Shown here: piece by piece, positions 11,905 through 23,327 of the stretch
How positions within the stretch are numbered: the stretch's first letter is position 1
How the letters are laid out: the number at the start of each line of letters is the position of its first letter
Assembly (NCBI RefSeq): GCF_945859705.1
Contig: NC_079137.1
Span: forward strand, 40,027,054-40,091,053
Reading direction: 5' to 3'
From: Episyrphus balteatus
Lineage: Eukaryota; Arthropoda; Insecta; Diptera; Syrphidae
DNA length: 64,000 nucleotides
Notes under the pieces: model-generated
What the model saw: the letters and a program-made list of their open reading frames with translations, nothing else
Database searches by the model: none
What the model was told of the DNA's origin: nothing
Program-made: the position numbers and the translations under genes

Positions 11905-12008
11905 GCTACTGAGTTGTAGAAAAAACACGCCTGATATTTTTAAGATAAAGATACTGTGAACTACAAGAGCAAGTACGTGCGACCCAGTCGAGCATTTTAT
12001 TTTTATAG

Positions 12009-12073
12009 CTATTCGTCGAATTTCTTACAATTTTGACTATTTGACCATATTTACCATAGGAAATTCGACGAAT
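12009..12073. repeat. Short inverted repeat
   Basis: ATTCGTCGAATTTC at 12009-12022 is repeated in reverse complement (GAAATTCGACGAAT) at about 12060-12073, with a 37 bp loop. It directly follows the right end of family B copy 1. Confidence 0.6.
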
Positions 12074-12075
12074 AT

Positions 12076-12260
12076 TAAAAAAAAAATATTTAACGCATTA
12101 TTTGCAATAAAAATTTTATTTTCAATGCAAATTTTTTTTTTTTGTTTGCAATAACATTTTTTTAATGTAAAATATTTTGCAGTTGCAATAAAAAAATTTT
12201 TTTAATGCAATTTTTTTTTAATTTGGAATAAATTATAATATTTCAAGTGCATTTTTTTTT
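12076..12260. repeat. TTGCA repeats, right member of an inverted pair
   Basis: TTGCAATAAAAATTTTATTT, TCAATGCAAATTT and related units mirror those at 6960-7220. See the finding on the inverted SINE-type ends. Confidence 0.55.
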
Positions 12261-12284
12261 ATTGATATTTTTACAACCCTGCTA

Positions 12285-12513
12285 GGTTGTAAAAGGCACT
12301 TGCCTTACCATCTCACTGTTGGAAATTATAATGATAAACTGCAATTAGATAAAGTTAAAGTGTGGTTGTTATTTAAAATTTGTATTTTTGACGTCGGTTT
12401 TTTAAGGTGAAAATTCACTTTAAAGTTAAGTTAGCGGGAATCGTTTTGTTTTATGGTGGTCTGATTTAAGGTGGGCATAATTTTATTTTAAGATGCCCTT
12501 TTTTCTCCGTGTA
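12285..12513 (+). mobile_element. SINE-type end in inverted orientation to the 6.66 kb copy
   Basis: It ends ATGCCCTTTTTTCTCCGTGTA, the complement of the TACACGGAGAAAAAAG start at 6655. Inside are TTAAGGTGGGCATAA and TTTTATGGTGGTCTG, which echo the SINE body. The tRNA-like words (AGGCACTTGCCTTACCATCT) run in the opposite sense to that expected, so the copy is rearranged or belongs to a subfamily. The 49.54 kb copy resembles this form. Confidence 0.5.
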
Positions 12514-13079
12514 GGTAGGTACTACAAAAGTGTTCCTTTCTAGGGTGACACCAATAAAATGCAATAAACTTATAAGAGAACCTCTAAAAAAATGAACCCA
12601 ACACTATTGGTTATTTTTAGCGTTTTCCTTAAAAAATTATTTCGAGTTTTTTTTTTATTTCAGAATGCGAAATCTAACATAAGCGGAAGAGAAAGAATGG
12701 ATGTCACAGAACTATTCAAAATGTTTAGAAGACCAAAATTACATTCTCGCTAATCATATTTCGTCTTTATATACATAAATGTACTACACAAGCAAATTAC
12801 CTATTTTGTACACTTTGCGGTTAAAAAATTTATTATTTTGGTAGTACCGCATAAACTTTTTATATAACCCCTCAATCAAAAACAAAACTAAACAAAACAA
12901 AAATATAAACCATGAAAACCTTTACTTATTCTGAAGTCACAATACGTTCACGAACTAAGAAATAACTTACTTCTCCATCTTATACCATGAGTAGGTACAT
13001 ACTTTTTGTGAAAATTTTATAAATTGCTTATGCAAAATAAATTTCATAAATTATGTAAAAAAGCGGAACACAACCAAAA
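12514..13079. other. AT-rich sequence, nothing recognised
   Basis: It begins with GTAGGTAGGTAC. No gene-like or repeat structure is seen. Confidence 0.5.
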
Positions 13080-14570
13080 AACGATGACGCAGAAAATATT
13101 CTCCATTGTTCTTGGAATTGTTGTTTATCTTCCAGGATAGCCTCAAAATATGTATAAGGTAAGTTATCTCCGTTCAGTCAAAAGTTGCAATAAAACTGAC
13201 ACCCGCCACTCCACCATCATATTAGGTACGTTGAATTCTCAAGAGAATGGTTCCGTGGCATACAAAAAACAAAACAAAAAAAAAAACCGAAACTTTTGTG
13301 AACTTCAAAACACAAAAGCAACGTCATAAAATAACATAATTTTCCATCAAAAGAAAAACATCTCCCTCTCATCTTCCACCCAACCCCCTTTGAAAAGGGG
13401 GAGAATATAATAAAATACAACAAAAAATAAGTATAAGCAAGCAACAGAGTGTAGTAGAGAAAGAAGTTGGCCTTCAATTCATCACACAGAAGCAACATCT
13501 TCTAACAACTCTGGAATGCACAATGGATTTGAAACAGGACCAAAAAAATAACAACAACAACCAAGAAGGAGCCATAACCATGAGGACTAAGAAAATTCCG
13601 GATGATGAAAAGAACAAACATGCACACAAACACCATACTCCGGCTTTTTGTATCCCATCTCCCAGGAAGGAAGGAAATGCCAGAAGGAATAAAGTGCACA
13701 TCAGGAATAAAAGAAAACCCCTAACTCCGCTGTTGACGATGGCAAGCAAGACAAGGCATATAGCCATAAGGAAACAAAAAAGAAAAACGCAAACATTAAG
13801 GATGAAAAACATTTTAAAAATTTAATACCAAAATGACGAGTAGATCCAAGGCATCGTTGCTCCTGACAATTTGTTATATCCCGTCCAGCTCACTAACTCA
13901 CCCATCCCCACCATAATATATCAACGCTTTTGGTGTGTGTCCGAACAAATGGAATTGTGACTTTGTCCAGGATAATGACACTTTCACAGAGTGCTAAGCA
14001 GAGAAAGTGTTTTGTTATTGAGCGGTCCTCTCATACCGCCAACATATACATATACAGTTTCTCCTTTGATGACCATCAAATATGGACAAACAAAAAACAC
14101 GGAACTGCCAACATTGCATTTAATATTCTATGGGTTTCGTTTGGGAAACACTTGACAGTTGTTTGTTGTGTGAGGGGGATCCTTTTTCTCTCTGTATGTG
14201 ATGTCGATGTGGGGATTGGGGGAAATATGAGTCAAATTATAAATTTACACAAAGAACAAACAACAATATTTACTTCGACTTTTTTAGCTTTTCATAGTGA
14301 ATATCGCATCCTTTGCTTGTATTTGTATTATACAGAAGCTTTCATTGAGTGGACCCCTGTGGGGAGAGTTTATATTGCAAAAGTTTATGGATCCACACGG
14401 GAATTTCGAGTGCAAGACAAATATGGGGAGTGGTGAATATATGAAATGAAAATTCATCAGAATATTCATATTGTAGGTACTGAATGGTAAATGGCGGTAC
14501 TAATGACCGCGTTTTGGGAATTGGGTCATGATTAGGCAATCCAAAGCTAGAAAAAGGGTTTTTTTTGTGC
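13080..14570. other. Unique island with overlapping open frames
   Basis: Composition is mixed. The open frames are 13523-13825 plus (100 codons, very Lys/Asn-rich with an AAC run), 13474-13812 minus (112 codons, Phe/Leu/Cys-rich, the shadow of the former) and 13930-14436 plus (168 codons, no motif recognised). Their overlap on both strands and lack of domain features argue against genes. A lone exon cannot be excluded for the 168-codon frame. Confidence 0.3.
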
Positions 14571-16985
14571 ATTTCAGGTTGTTGGAATATAGAATTCTTT
14601 GAAGCTATGAAAATAAATACTATTCTGGGAGTATGTAAAGTAAGTATTTGGTAATTAAAAGTAATGGATGGATTTGAAATCCTTCGTCAAATACACTCTC
14701 TTTTTGAAAGGTCACTCATATTTGCATTTACTAGCATAAAAGGGAAATATGAAAATAAGGAAAACCGCAATAGAGAACCTTTCATCAAAAGGTTGCAATT
14801 CCAAATTTAAGTTTTTGTTAGTAGGTAATTAAAAAAAAAAAACAAACATTCACTCATTATTTCACGAATGTTTTAAAATGACATGCTATTAAAAATTAAG
14901 CTTACTTTCACATTTGTTTAATAAAGTTTTCGCTTAATAGTCAAGCATACATAGGATTAAATATTTAATTCAACCAAGGTCACGATGTAATTTTTAATTT
15001 AGTCTATTTAATAGACCGGAGCTCCAGAGCAAAAATAGAACAAATTCGTTCAAGAGTTTTTATTGCTGATTATGATTCCTTGACATAAAAGAATACTCTA
15101 GCCAAAAGTGCTACTAAATCCATTGGTGAATTTCTGAGAAAACGGCAACACTGGTCGGTTTTCATTTTTTTTTTATTTAACTCGAACACCAAGCCTAACT
15201 TTGAAATGGTTCAAAGACACTTTTCATAGCAAATTAAATTTTCTGTCAAGTTAAGATGGTTTAAAATTTTTAAAAATTATTTTTGACTAAAATTCTAACC
15301 TAAAATCAAAGAAAAAAAGTTAAAAAATTGACGATTTTATTTTTTTTTTACTAAGTCAATGGGCATTTTGTGTATGTAGCCGGTACGTCCAAACTTTGTA
15401 CTAATGAAATAAAGTAGAGGTAAAATTCTTTCATAATATGCATCTTTTTAATTTTTTTTTGTCAAGAAACAACTTAAATGTACCTAATCAAAAATTTGCC
15501 CTTTTTTTAAATTTTTGCCTTTTTTATTTAAAAGCAAGTTTTTAAAACTCGATAAAATTGTATTAGGTAATTGGTAACTTTTAGACTTTTAAAGTAAGTA
15601 GCCTTTGAGGGATTGATTTAATTTAAACTAAATATGACAAACAAAAAAATTTATTTGCATCCTTATGGCCTTGTGTACAATTTTGCGTATATGCATTTTT
15701 ATAAATATAAATCGAATGGATGGACGGAGAGCCATTAGCTTTGGTCTTTTGCATAGAAGAACATTTAATACCAACTCTTTTACTGTTTTCAATGGCCTGA
15801 GAAACAATTCTTGTAAAATCAGCGACCAACGAAAAGTTTCTCTTGAAAAACGAAAAAAATACTCAAATGAGTTTTAAACAAAATAGCCCTGGCAAATTAG
15901 TAAATCAAATTGCATTTTTCGCGGGACAAATTTTTTTTGTGGAACGTGTTTGGGTGTATGTCCTAATTGTAAAAGTGAATTTTTTGCGATGATAGGACAT
16001 CGGGAACAGCCGCCATCTTGGAAAAGAGGTCATTGCCGTTTTTATTTCAAAACTCCATTTTTTTCTCATTTAAACCAAAAATGTCCAAGGATAGACTTGT
16101 TTACAATGAAATTATCTAAAAAATGATATACAAATGAATTCAGTGAGTTAGTTAAATTCAATTTTATAGTCGGTCAAAGTCCGGGTTCTTCTCGCAAGGT
16201 TAGGACAATATGACATTTTTTCAAATATCTGAAGAACTTTTGATTTGTTTGGGATTTTCTTCAAGAATGAATTATAGCACTTTTAAATATCTTTGCTTTG
16301 AAAATTTTTATTTATGTAGGTATAAGAACTTTTATTTTTGAAAGACTCCTAAATTAAAAAAAAAAAGAATTTTCTAAAATTTTTTTATACAAGAAAATAA
16401 GTAGCATACTTCGTTTCAAAGTCAAACCCATTCAAAAATATGTTTTTATAATTTTAATAACAAATTTTACACCATGTTTTTAGTTTTCTCATACAATTTT
16501 ACTATATATGTATATTCATTAAAGAGTTTTTACATACAAAGGTCAAATAGTCTGATAAATTTCTGAAGAGTAGAACAATTTACACTAAGATTTCCAGTTA
16601 TAAAAAGTTACACACACGCCACAGTGACCCACTAAATTTTTCAATTTAGTTGTGTTTATGATATTTCTTACTAGCTAAATATTGCTTACAATAAAATTTA
16701 ATTTAAATTTTTTGTACTCTTGATAGCGCTGAAGATATTTGCCTATTTTGAAACTTTTCTATCAACTCTTACAGTTTTACCGATCACTTCACACTTATTT
16801 CGTGGTACAAAATACCCGGCACACAAAAACCGAAGGGGCATAAATTATATACCGAACGATAGGAAATTTTATCTAGATGTGCAGAATGTAAACTTTATTT
16901 ATTTTTTTTACCGAAATAGATAAAAACAATAAATTAAAATTGAGGAAAAAAACAAAAACAAATGTGCTGAACCACGCCCTCTCCC
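14571..16985. other. AT-rich sequence, nothing firmly recognised
   Basis: The region holds a small palindrome, GTCTATTTAATAGAC, at about 15002, and the phrase GCCGCCATCTTGGAAAAG at about 16009. No second copy of the latter was seen in the window. Short frames at 15623-15877 and 16720-16923 are not credible genes. Confidence 0.45.
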
Positions 16986-17153
16986 TTCTGGAAGTGGAAA
17001 CTTCTAAAAGCAAAGACGAGAACCTTCGAAGACATTCTCGAATTTCGAATAAGATTAAGTGTTGCATATTCTTAGTAGTAAATAAAGTGATTTATAAAGT
17101 GTGCTTATTTGGGCATAAATAAAAGTTACAATTGGCACTCGAATTTTGAGTGC
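16986..17153 (+). promoter_or_regulatory. Heat-shock-element array with TATA-like sequences
   Basis: Heat shock factor binds inverted 5 bp units, nGAAn alternating with nTTCn. Here GAA (17020), TTC (17025), an imperfect AGA (17030), TTC (17035) and GAA (17040) fall exactly 5 bp apart. A second group lies just upstream: TTC (16986)-GAA (16991) and GAA (16997)-TTC (17002). TATA-like words follow at 17092-17099 (TTTATAAA) and 17115-17125 (ATAAATAAAAG). A palindrome GCACTCGAA/TTTTGAGTGC spans 17135-17153. No heat-shock protein frame lies downstream. It may be a real promoter of an unseen or non-coding transcript, a mobile promoter fragment or chance. The strand is chosen from the TATA position. 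Confidence 0.4.
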
Positions 17154-18194
17154 GGGGTCGGCTAGTGTGTATTATTGTTGCAGGCTTTTATTTTTATTTA
17201 GAAGCTCTGAGTAGACTTGTCGAAGGATTGTGAAAGTCTAAACGAGGTATAACCCAAATAGAATAAAGAAAAAAAAATATTTTTTTTTCATTTTTTTTTG
17301 TTGTTACCTATTACATTTTATTTTTTCATTTTCTTCTTTGTTTTTGATCCAGACAAGTTTTGCTTTTGAAATTAAATTTCCAAACACAATTACCTATATT
17401 GAGAAAAAAACTTCTTACTTACTTGACCTCGTACATCCTGATTGATAGTCCGGTACCTTACTCATCGAGCTACTCAGGTATATAATAAAAGAGTTTCAAA
17501 TTTGGACTAGTTGAAACCAGAGCTTACTAAGGGCTTCGATTTAACTTCCTGATGAGTTGCACTATCTTAAAGAATATGGTGACCATTTGTGTTTTTTTTT
17601 TTCAAAGTTATTATTTTTGGTTATTTTCTGTTTTTTTTTTTATCTTGTAAAAAATTATTTAATAAAGACTAAATAATATTATATACTGATTGTCAAACCA
17701 TGTCATTATTGAGAAAATGAAAGAGAATAACTTGTTAATCAAGAACAATTTTTTCTGGAATTTTTTTAGACTTTAGAGGTTTCACTCAGATGCCGTCAAG
17801 TCCCATTTTTCCGAAGCAGAAAAAAAATGTTTAATTTTTTTGGGCTTTTGGCTTTTTTTTTTAAATTAGAGAATTAACTTTGTTTTGAACTTAGATAAAA
17901 AATCTAAAATGTCCATCACTATTTTATATTTAAATAAGTGGAGAAGATTAAAATCTTGTTTTCCTTTCTTCTCCACTTACTTGAATATGAACTCCGAATT
18001 GGTCAGTAAACCATTTTTAATATCACTATTTTAAACCAATTACCGATATGAAAAGATTCACTTTTTCATTTATTTCTTTATAAAAATGATTAAAAAAACC
18101 AAAAATGGTCACCATAACGGCACTTATCCAAATATTTCTTATTCTCATGAGTTTGCCTGACAGTTTAAAAAATTTAGCTTGTACTCACTTTCAC
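17154..18194. other. AT-rich sequence, nothing recognised
   Basis: No coding frame of any size follows the heat-shock-element array. TTGTTGCAG at about 17176 resembles a 3' splice site but has no supporting exon. CTTCTCCACTTACTTG near 17970 partly mirrors AAGTGGAGAAG at 17936. Confidence 0.4.
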
Positions 18195-18360
18195 AGGGCT
18201 TCTAGAAATAATATTAGGGATCCCAGCTTCGCTTAGGCAAACTTATAAAATTAAATGCTTTTTACAATATTTTCCTTGTACTTAAAGGACTTCTACAAAT
18301 ATAAATAAATATCCCCTAACTTCGCTAAGGCAAACATATAAAACTAAAAGCTTTTCGCGC
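18195..18360. repeat. Diverged two-copy tandem repeat
   Basis: Two units about 95 bp apart share GG(G/A)CTTCTA, CCC then CTTCGCT(T/A)AGGCAAAC, and TATAAAA(T/C)TAAA. They have diverged by substitutions and small indels. No coding content is seen. Confidence 0.55.
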
Positions 18361-19539
18361 ATGCGCCGGAAATTGAACTCCTTTTTTTCTCACACAGAGA
18401 TGCAAAACATACAATTATGTAAGTCGTTATATTTGAAAGTGATATTAAACATAATTTTCAATCAAAAACAATGATTCAACAATTTTTTAATTCAAATATT
18501 AGAATGGAGTAACTATAACACATTTATTTTGTGGAATATTGGTTTAAAAAGGCAAAACCGTTTAACTGCGGTTTATTTGAAATTCAACGTAAATTTTTTT
18601 TTTAAATGAATATCACGACTTATATACTATTGACATAATTTTGGTAATATAGAACTATACCTAATAATAAATGCATTTAAGGCAATTGTATAAGTTGTAG
18701 GTACTTCTACCATACTAAAAAACCTACCTAAGTAATTTTTGAGTCTAATAATTTTCGAATTGGATAAAAAAAATACATAGCATTCATAAAGATTTTGTAA
18801 GCAGTTCTAATACAATTTCTTTTGCAAAGCCTTTTAAAAGAAGTCAGTTATTGGCTTTTATTTCTTGTGCTTCTACAATGGAATTTCATGTGGCCATATT
18901 GAAATTTAAACGAAATGTTTTCATTAATGCTTGTAGAAATTTTTAAATTCCACTTGCACTAGGTTTCTAGGAAGCGGTTAACGAAAGTTAAGCCTCGGAA
19001 GTTTGAATTTTCGATTCACAAACTAAATACAAGCCCTGTAGAGATATTAGCTACAAGAAATTAAAGATCCTAACCTTGTGGAAGTAAAATTGTTAGTTGG
19101 GTACATTGATAGAGAAACTTTGGAAACATTATTTTTTAAGTTATTGAGAAACTTTTGAACCCGTATATATGTGTATATTCCTTAAAAGTCAGCAGTGTTC
19201 AAAATAAAGGGCACACTGACCAACAGTATTATTATCATATAAAATAATATATAACTTATATAAAAAACAAAACTTCCAAGAAATATAATTCAGATTGATT
19301 CAATAATCTGTATTTTTAGTTTAAAAACTATTTTGAAAACCAAACTAAGAGTTAGGGCAATCACAAGGCGTTTTAATGTGTTTAACTAACCCTGAAAACC
19401 CAGAGGCGTATTTTTAGCTGCCGGGGACCGTGGGGAACACTATATTTTTTTCTCATGATAAAGTGATCAAAAGAAAAGTCTTACTTAACTCTATTTAACT
19501 GTAAACCTTAGGGGACAGGTAAAAAATTAAAAATTTCCG
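18361..19539. other. AT-rich sequence, nothing recognised
   Basis: There are no repeats with partners in this window, no coding frame and no RNA gene signal. Confidence 0.5.
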
Positions 19540-19800
19540 ATTTGCCAAAAAAAAAAAAAAATATAAAAACTTTTTAAAAATTTCCTCCAAATTCATTGAG
19601 TGGGATATCAAAAAAAAGATAGGTCTCTTTAAGTTTTATTCATAGCTGAAAAATAAAAGTTTCTTGGAAGTCTAGATCTTCAGATATTTCCAACCAAACA
19701 TTTTGTTGTCCTTCTTTTTCTTAAATTCGGAAGCCTAAAGTCTCGAATATGGTTTGGAATTCATGATATGAGTTCATAACCAGCAAGCTTATGCATTCAG
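19540..19800. repeat. Family C repeat, solitary copy
   Basis: It matches the tandem monomer at 60.7-62.0 kb: AAATTTCCTCCAAATTCATT, GAGTGGGATATCAAA, AGGTCTCTTTAAG, TTCATAGCTGAAAA, AGATATTTCCAACCAAACA and GATATGAGTTCATA. Being single here and tandem there suggests a dispersed element that amplified locally at the second site. Confidence 0.75.
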
Positions 19801-21640
19801 GTACAAAAATTACCAAGACAACTTTTAATTTTTTTAATTGTCTAAGAAATTCCAAGGGGTAAACCTGCAAAAGGTAGCTATAATGCATAAGCTTACTGAA
19901 CAACTAATGTTTCACGAGTAATCAAGAGCAGATATAAATATGTATTACTTACAACAAGTATGTTAGAATACTTAATGCATAATTATCTTACTAAGGACAA
20001 GAGTGATATATCTGTCATCCCACTTTATCATCTAATACCCAACATTGCTTCCTAAGTCCTAACTGAACAAATCACAAAATGTTTCTTATTTGAATTCATA
20101 ACAGATCGTCAATATCCTTTTGACCATTTGTCTAAATCACCTCTTCCACCAAAATGAAAATACCATGCTCCCACAATGTATAGCTCTTTTTTTTTTTTTT
20201 TTGCTAGAAAAGAGCATTTACAAAAGGTCAGTTTGGTTTTTTCCGTTCGTCTATGAACCGAAAGCCATGCAAACTATTACCATCCACTCATGTTTCATGC
20301 CAGCAAATCTATCCTCATCTATTTATCTCATCCTTCTCCTTGTCCTCGATTTAGTTGAACGATATTTTTTTGTCGAGAGATTTGCAACACTTGAGAAGAG
20401 AGGGTGTCTCTCTGAACTGAAGTTAAATTCATTTCCATTTTTTTGTATCTTACAAATAATGTATCCACACCGCACATCATGCTTCACAGAGTAGGTAGGT
20501 ACTCACTCTGGGTATGGGATCTTTTCTTTCTCCATTTTTAAATTGGCATGATGATTTAGTGCTCATGTCAACCTGACACCCGAGTTAGCAACCTGCCTCC
20601 AAATGCTATAAGTCCTCTTCCATATAGCCATGGTATCCAAAACATTGCTGAAAAGAAAAAAATAAAAAGGGGTAAGGAAGAAGAAAACATATGTTCGACA
20701 CGACTATGACGATATGAAACGACAAAGACGTCGTCGTCGAACGGAAGAGGGAGAGGTAAATCTGTTGAATAATTTGTTTCGGGTCGCATATGTAATTAAG
20801 TGGGTGGTTTTGGGGGTGCTTCGGTGTGGGGTGTCAGTACCAGAGCAATTGCAGTGCAGCGTCAAAAAGATGGCAAAATCCCTCAAGACACGACTTCCCT
20901 ATACGAAAAATCTCTCGTCGTTAAATAGCAAATTTTTGACTTAAGTAAGTACCTAAAGCAGGAAATTAGGTACTCGGTGTAAAACATTTTTGTGCGAGAG
21001 CGAGTTAGGTACCTCTAAGTTCAGCCAAATAGATGAATGAATGAGTGAGTTGTTCCATGGAATAGGTTAACATCATCTGCGCTCTTTGAAATTGAGTTTC
21101 ATTTGCGAAGTATGTATATATTTTGTATACCTACTTTCTCTTTGGATTCAAGACAACTTATATTTTTCGTGAGCTCCCACAGTGCCACAATTCCATCAGC
21201 TTTGTAGCTATTTCTAACAAAACGACCTTAATTAACTTATTTTCCTAAAAATACTTTCTCGTCATCCTCATCATCATGGTAGTCGCTACCGAGCTATACC
21301 AGCAGTTTTCCTTTAAATGGTGTGTGTGTATTAAGCTTTGGTACCTAATTTTATCTCATTTTTAAAACATTTTTAATGTCTGCAGAGAATAACAATTTGT
21401 ATATAGTATATTAAGAGGAAGGTACATGCTGTTGAACAAGATGTGCGAAACTTCAAGATTCTTCTTTAAAAATTTAATTGTAATTTGATGTGGTGCAAAG
21501 TTTTTGTTTTAAACAAGTTATTTTGTTTTCCAGGAAAAAAAATTATTGTCCAAAATAAGTTCAAGTGACCTCAACTCCAAAAATTTATAAAGCGTTTCGC
21601 CCAGGTACGACAGTAACTCCACTTAAAATAAAAATAATTT
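19801..21640. other. Mixed-composition unique island
   Basis: Frames of 60-124 codons occur on both strands, including 20120-20494 plus (124 codons, hydrophobic stretches, no family recognised) and an Arg-rich start at 20714-20944 plus. None has domain features. GTAGGTAC and TAGGTACCT words cluster at 20490-21010. Confidence 0.3.
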
Positions 21641-21689
21641 TAATAATTTTTTATTATTTTTGTTATTTTTTTTCTTCGTTAAAAATTAT

Positions 21690-22240
21690 TGTCTTCCGGT
21701 GAAATTTTTATTTCTAAAAAAAACACCCTTTCACATAAAAAAAATGTATAGACTTACATTATTTGTAATTCCCATTGGAAAGAGAACATATTTAATGAAG
21801 GGTAACAATTATACCATTGATTTTATCGGACTTATCGCGGATTTTTCCCTATTTCCCAAAAAAACACCCTTTAACCTAAAATATTTGTATAGACTGTTCG
21901 GGTTCTTGGTTTCTGTTGTAAATGAAACATTTTTACCAAATTGCATTGGTGTAACAATTTTTTCCTAGTTTTTGTGGTATTAATTCCGAATTTCATCATT
22001 TCTTAAAAAAAAAAAACACCCTTTCACTCAAAATAATTTTGTACACTTTATCGATTCTTACTTCTTATACCAACCAAAACATTAACACCAAGTTTTAAAA
22101 ATTAATACAATTTAAGTCAGCTGTTATTATACCCTCCTCACACACAACTTAACCCATCAAAAAAACACCCTTTCACCAAAAATAATTTTAAGAACTATGT
22201 GAATGTCTAAAACCTTCATCCCGAATTTCATCAGTGTAGC
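21690..22240. repeat. Diverged tandem repeat, ~145 bp unit, four copies
   Basis: The anchor AAAACACCCTTTCAC (or TTAAC) recurs at about 21720, 21861, 22013 and 22163. Each is followed by AAAATAATTTTGTA-like sequence, and most are preceded by a T-rich stretch. Spacing is 141-155 bp. A further AAAAACACCCT lies at 29632. The 102-codon frame at 21660-21968 crosses two units and reads FFxKKTPF twice, so it is repeat-derived. Confidence 0.65.
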
Positions 22241-22284
22241 ACGTTTTTCAAATGGGTTTCGATTATATTTTACCTGTTGAAGTC

Positions 22285-22535
22285 AAAAAGTTGAAGGGAG
22301 GAGGTGGGCGAAAAATTAAAGTGGCATGTGTATCAGAAATCGTGGTTTCTTACAGTTTCTCTCAAAAATAGACCTCTTATCGAAAAAAAATTATATTAAA
22401 AAATTTTACCTAGATAAAAACAAAATCTACATTTTTATCTCAAAATATTTTTTTATTAACCTCAAAACTAGTGAAAAAATTCAAAAACACGATTCTATAA
22501 TTTTATATTTTTAACTTTTACAAACAAAATTGTTG
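22285..22535. repeat. Family D dispersed repeat, copy 1
   Basis: It shares with 45640-45870 the order GTGGG(C/T)GAAAAATTAA, a GTG(G/T)C element, CTCAAAAATAGACCT or TCAAAAAGACCT, ATCGAAAAAAA, TTTTTAT and AACCTCAAAA(C/A)TAGT. Both copies are old. No coding remnants are seen. Confidence 0.6.
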
Positions 22536-23184
22536 CGTTATTAAGAACCTACCTACTTGTTTTGCTGTTTTTTTAAGACTTGTCCCACTAATTACAAAAT
22601 TGTTTGTACAAATTTTACTACCTACACCCCTATAATCTGGATACAGGAAATTTCTAGCATCGTCAATTTTCAACCGATTTAAGAGGTTTTAACTGCAGTC
22701 GATTCTCAACAGATTTTCATAAAGAGTACGTACCTGCCTTGTTTGGTAAAAAATATTGCTTAAAAATATACAGTGATGACCAAAAATATTAGTCACCTTT
22801 GATTTTTAATAACTTTTGGGGTACCTCGTACCTTAAGACACGGGTTATATTGGCTTGCAGTCTACATCCGAAATCATTTCATTCTTGTGTTTCATTACTG
22901 TGATACATTTTTAAAGATGTTTGCGTATGTTGTCAGTTTTTGTGTGTTCCATTTTCTGAAAAACATAAAAATTGCGTCAACAGGAAAACGTATAAAAAGG
23001 TTTTTTTGATAGATCTGATGGAAGGGTGAACTCATTTCAGGTTCCAATTTGTTTTTGTCAAATTAGTCGTTATGGATATTTCTAACAACCTAATCTAACA
23101 AAAATATGGATCTTGGAAATAAAAAGAATAGTTTTTATATATTTCAGGATTAAAAAACTACCCTATAATTCCATTATTCCAAAG
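22536..23184. other. AT-rich sequence with a one-ended Tc1-like terminus
   Basis: At 22769-22800 the sequence TA-CAGTGATGACCAAAAATA then TTAGTCACC resembles the start of a Tc1-type inverted repeat next to a TA target. No partner end was found, so this is only a candidate truncated element. Otherwise nothing is recognised. Confidence 0.35.
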
Positions 23185-23281
23185 TAAAGGACAATGGTAA
23201 TTTTTGTATGGGAGCTGGCCCTGGGACCAATAACTATGAGTTATATGTTATTGGAAATGTATTTTTGCGTAGATCAATTGT

Positions 23282-23327
<46 letters not shown>

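Larger units (their letters stand above)
9930..11932. mobile_element. Small MITE with ~48 bp terminal inverted repeats, interrupted
   Basis: Left AGGCGTGTTTTTTCTG, CTCAGTAGCTACTCATTTTT and ATTTTATTCG are repeated in reverse complement at 10032-10060 plus 11913-11932. Without the hAT insertion the element is about 151 bp. GAT flanks both sides (9927-9929 and 11933-11935). The uninterrupted family B copy at about 56030 reads straight through this point (ATTTTTAAGATA), giving an empty-site comparison. It carries no coding sequence. Confidence 0.75.
9320..12000 (+). mobile_element. Family B element, copy 1, split by nested insertions
   Basis: The left end is a hairpin, TACTTGC-TCTATAGG-GCAAGTA. 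The right end is GAGCAAGTACGTGC then GACCCAGTCG(A/T)GCATTTTAT. The body includes CCGTCCGTCGATCTGTGCG, GGATGGATTTTCTTGAAAC, TTTTCGAGGTATTGTAATTT and TCTCGAAAACNGCT. Two further copies (29949-30525 and 55518-56100) are only about 580 bp long. This one is 2.7 kb because a MITE and then a hAT element inserted near its right end; without them it is about 680 bp. There are no coding remnants. The GAGCAAGTA of the right end is the complement of the left TACTTGCTC, so the ends also form short terminal inverted repeats. Confidence 0.8.

Noticed and set aside
9320..12000. Family B as a Helitron
   Set aside because: There is a hairpin near the right end, but no TC start or CTRR end, and no evidence for insertion between A and T.
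13930..14436. 168-codon open frame as a gene
   Set aside because: No recognisable family or motif; length alone in a mixed-composition island is weak evidence.
22769..22800. Complete Tc1-type element starting CAGTGATGACC
   Set aside because: No matching inverted end was found up to the fold-back element at 23185 or beyond, so at most a truncated end.
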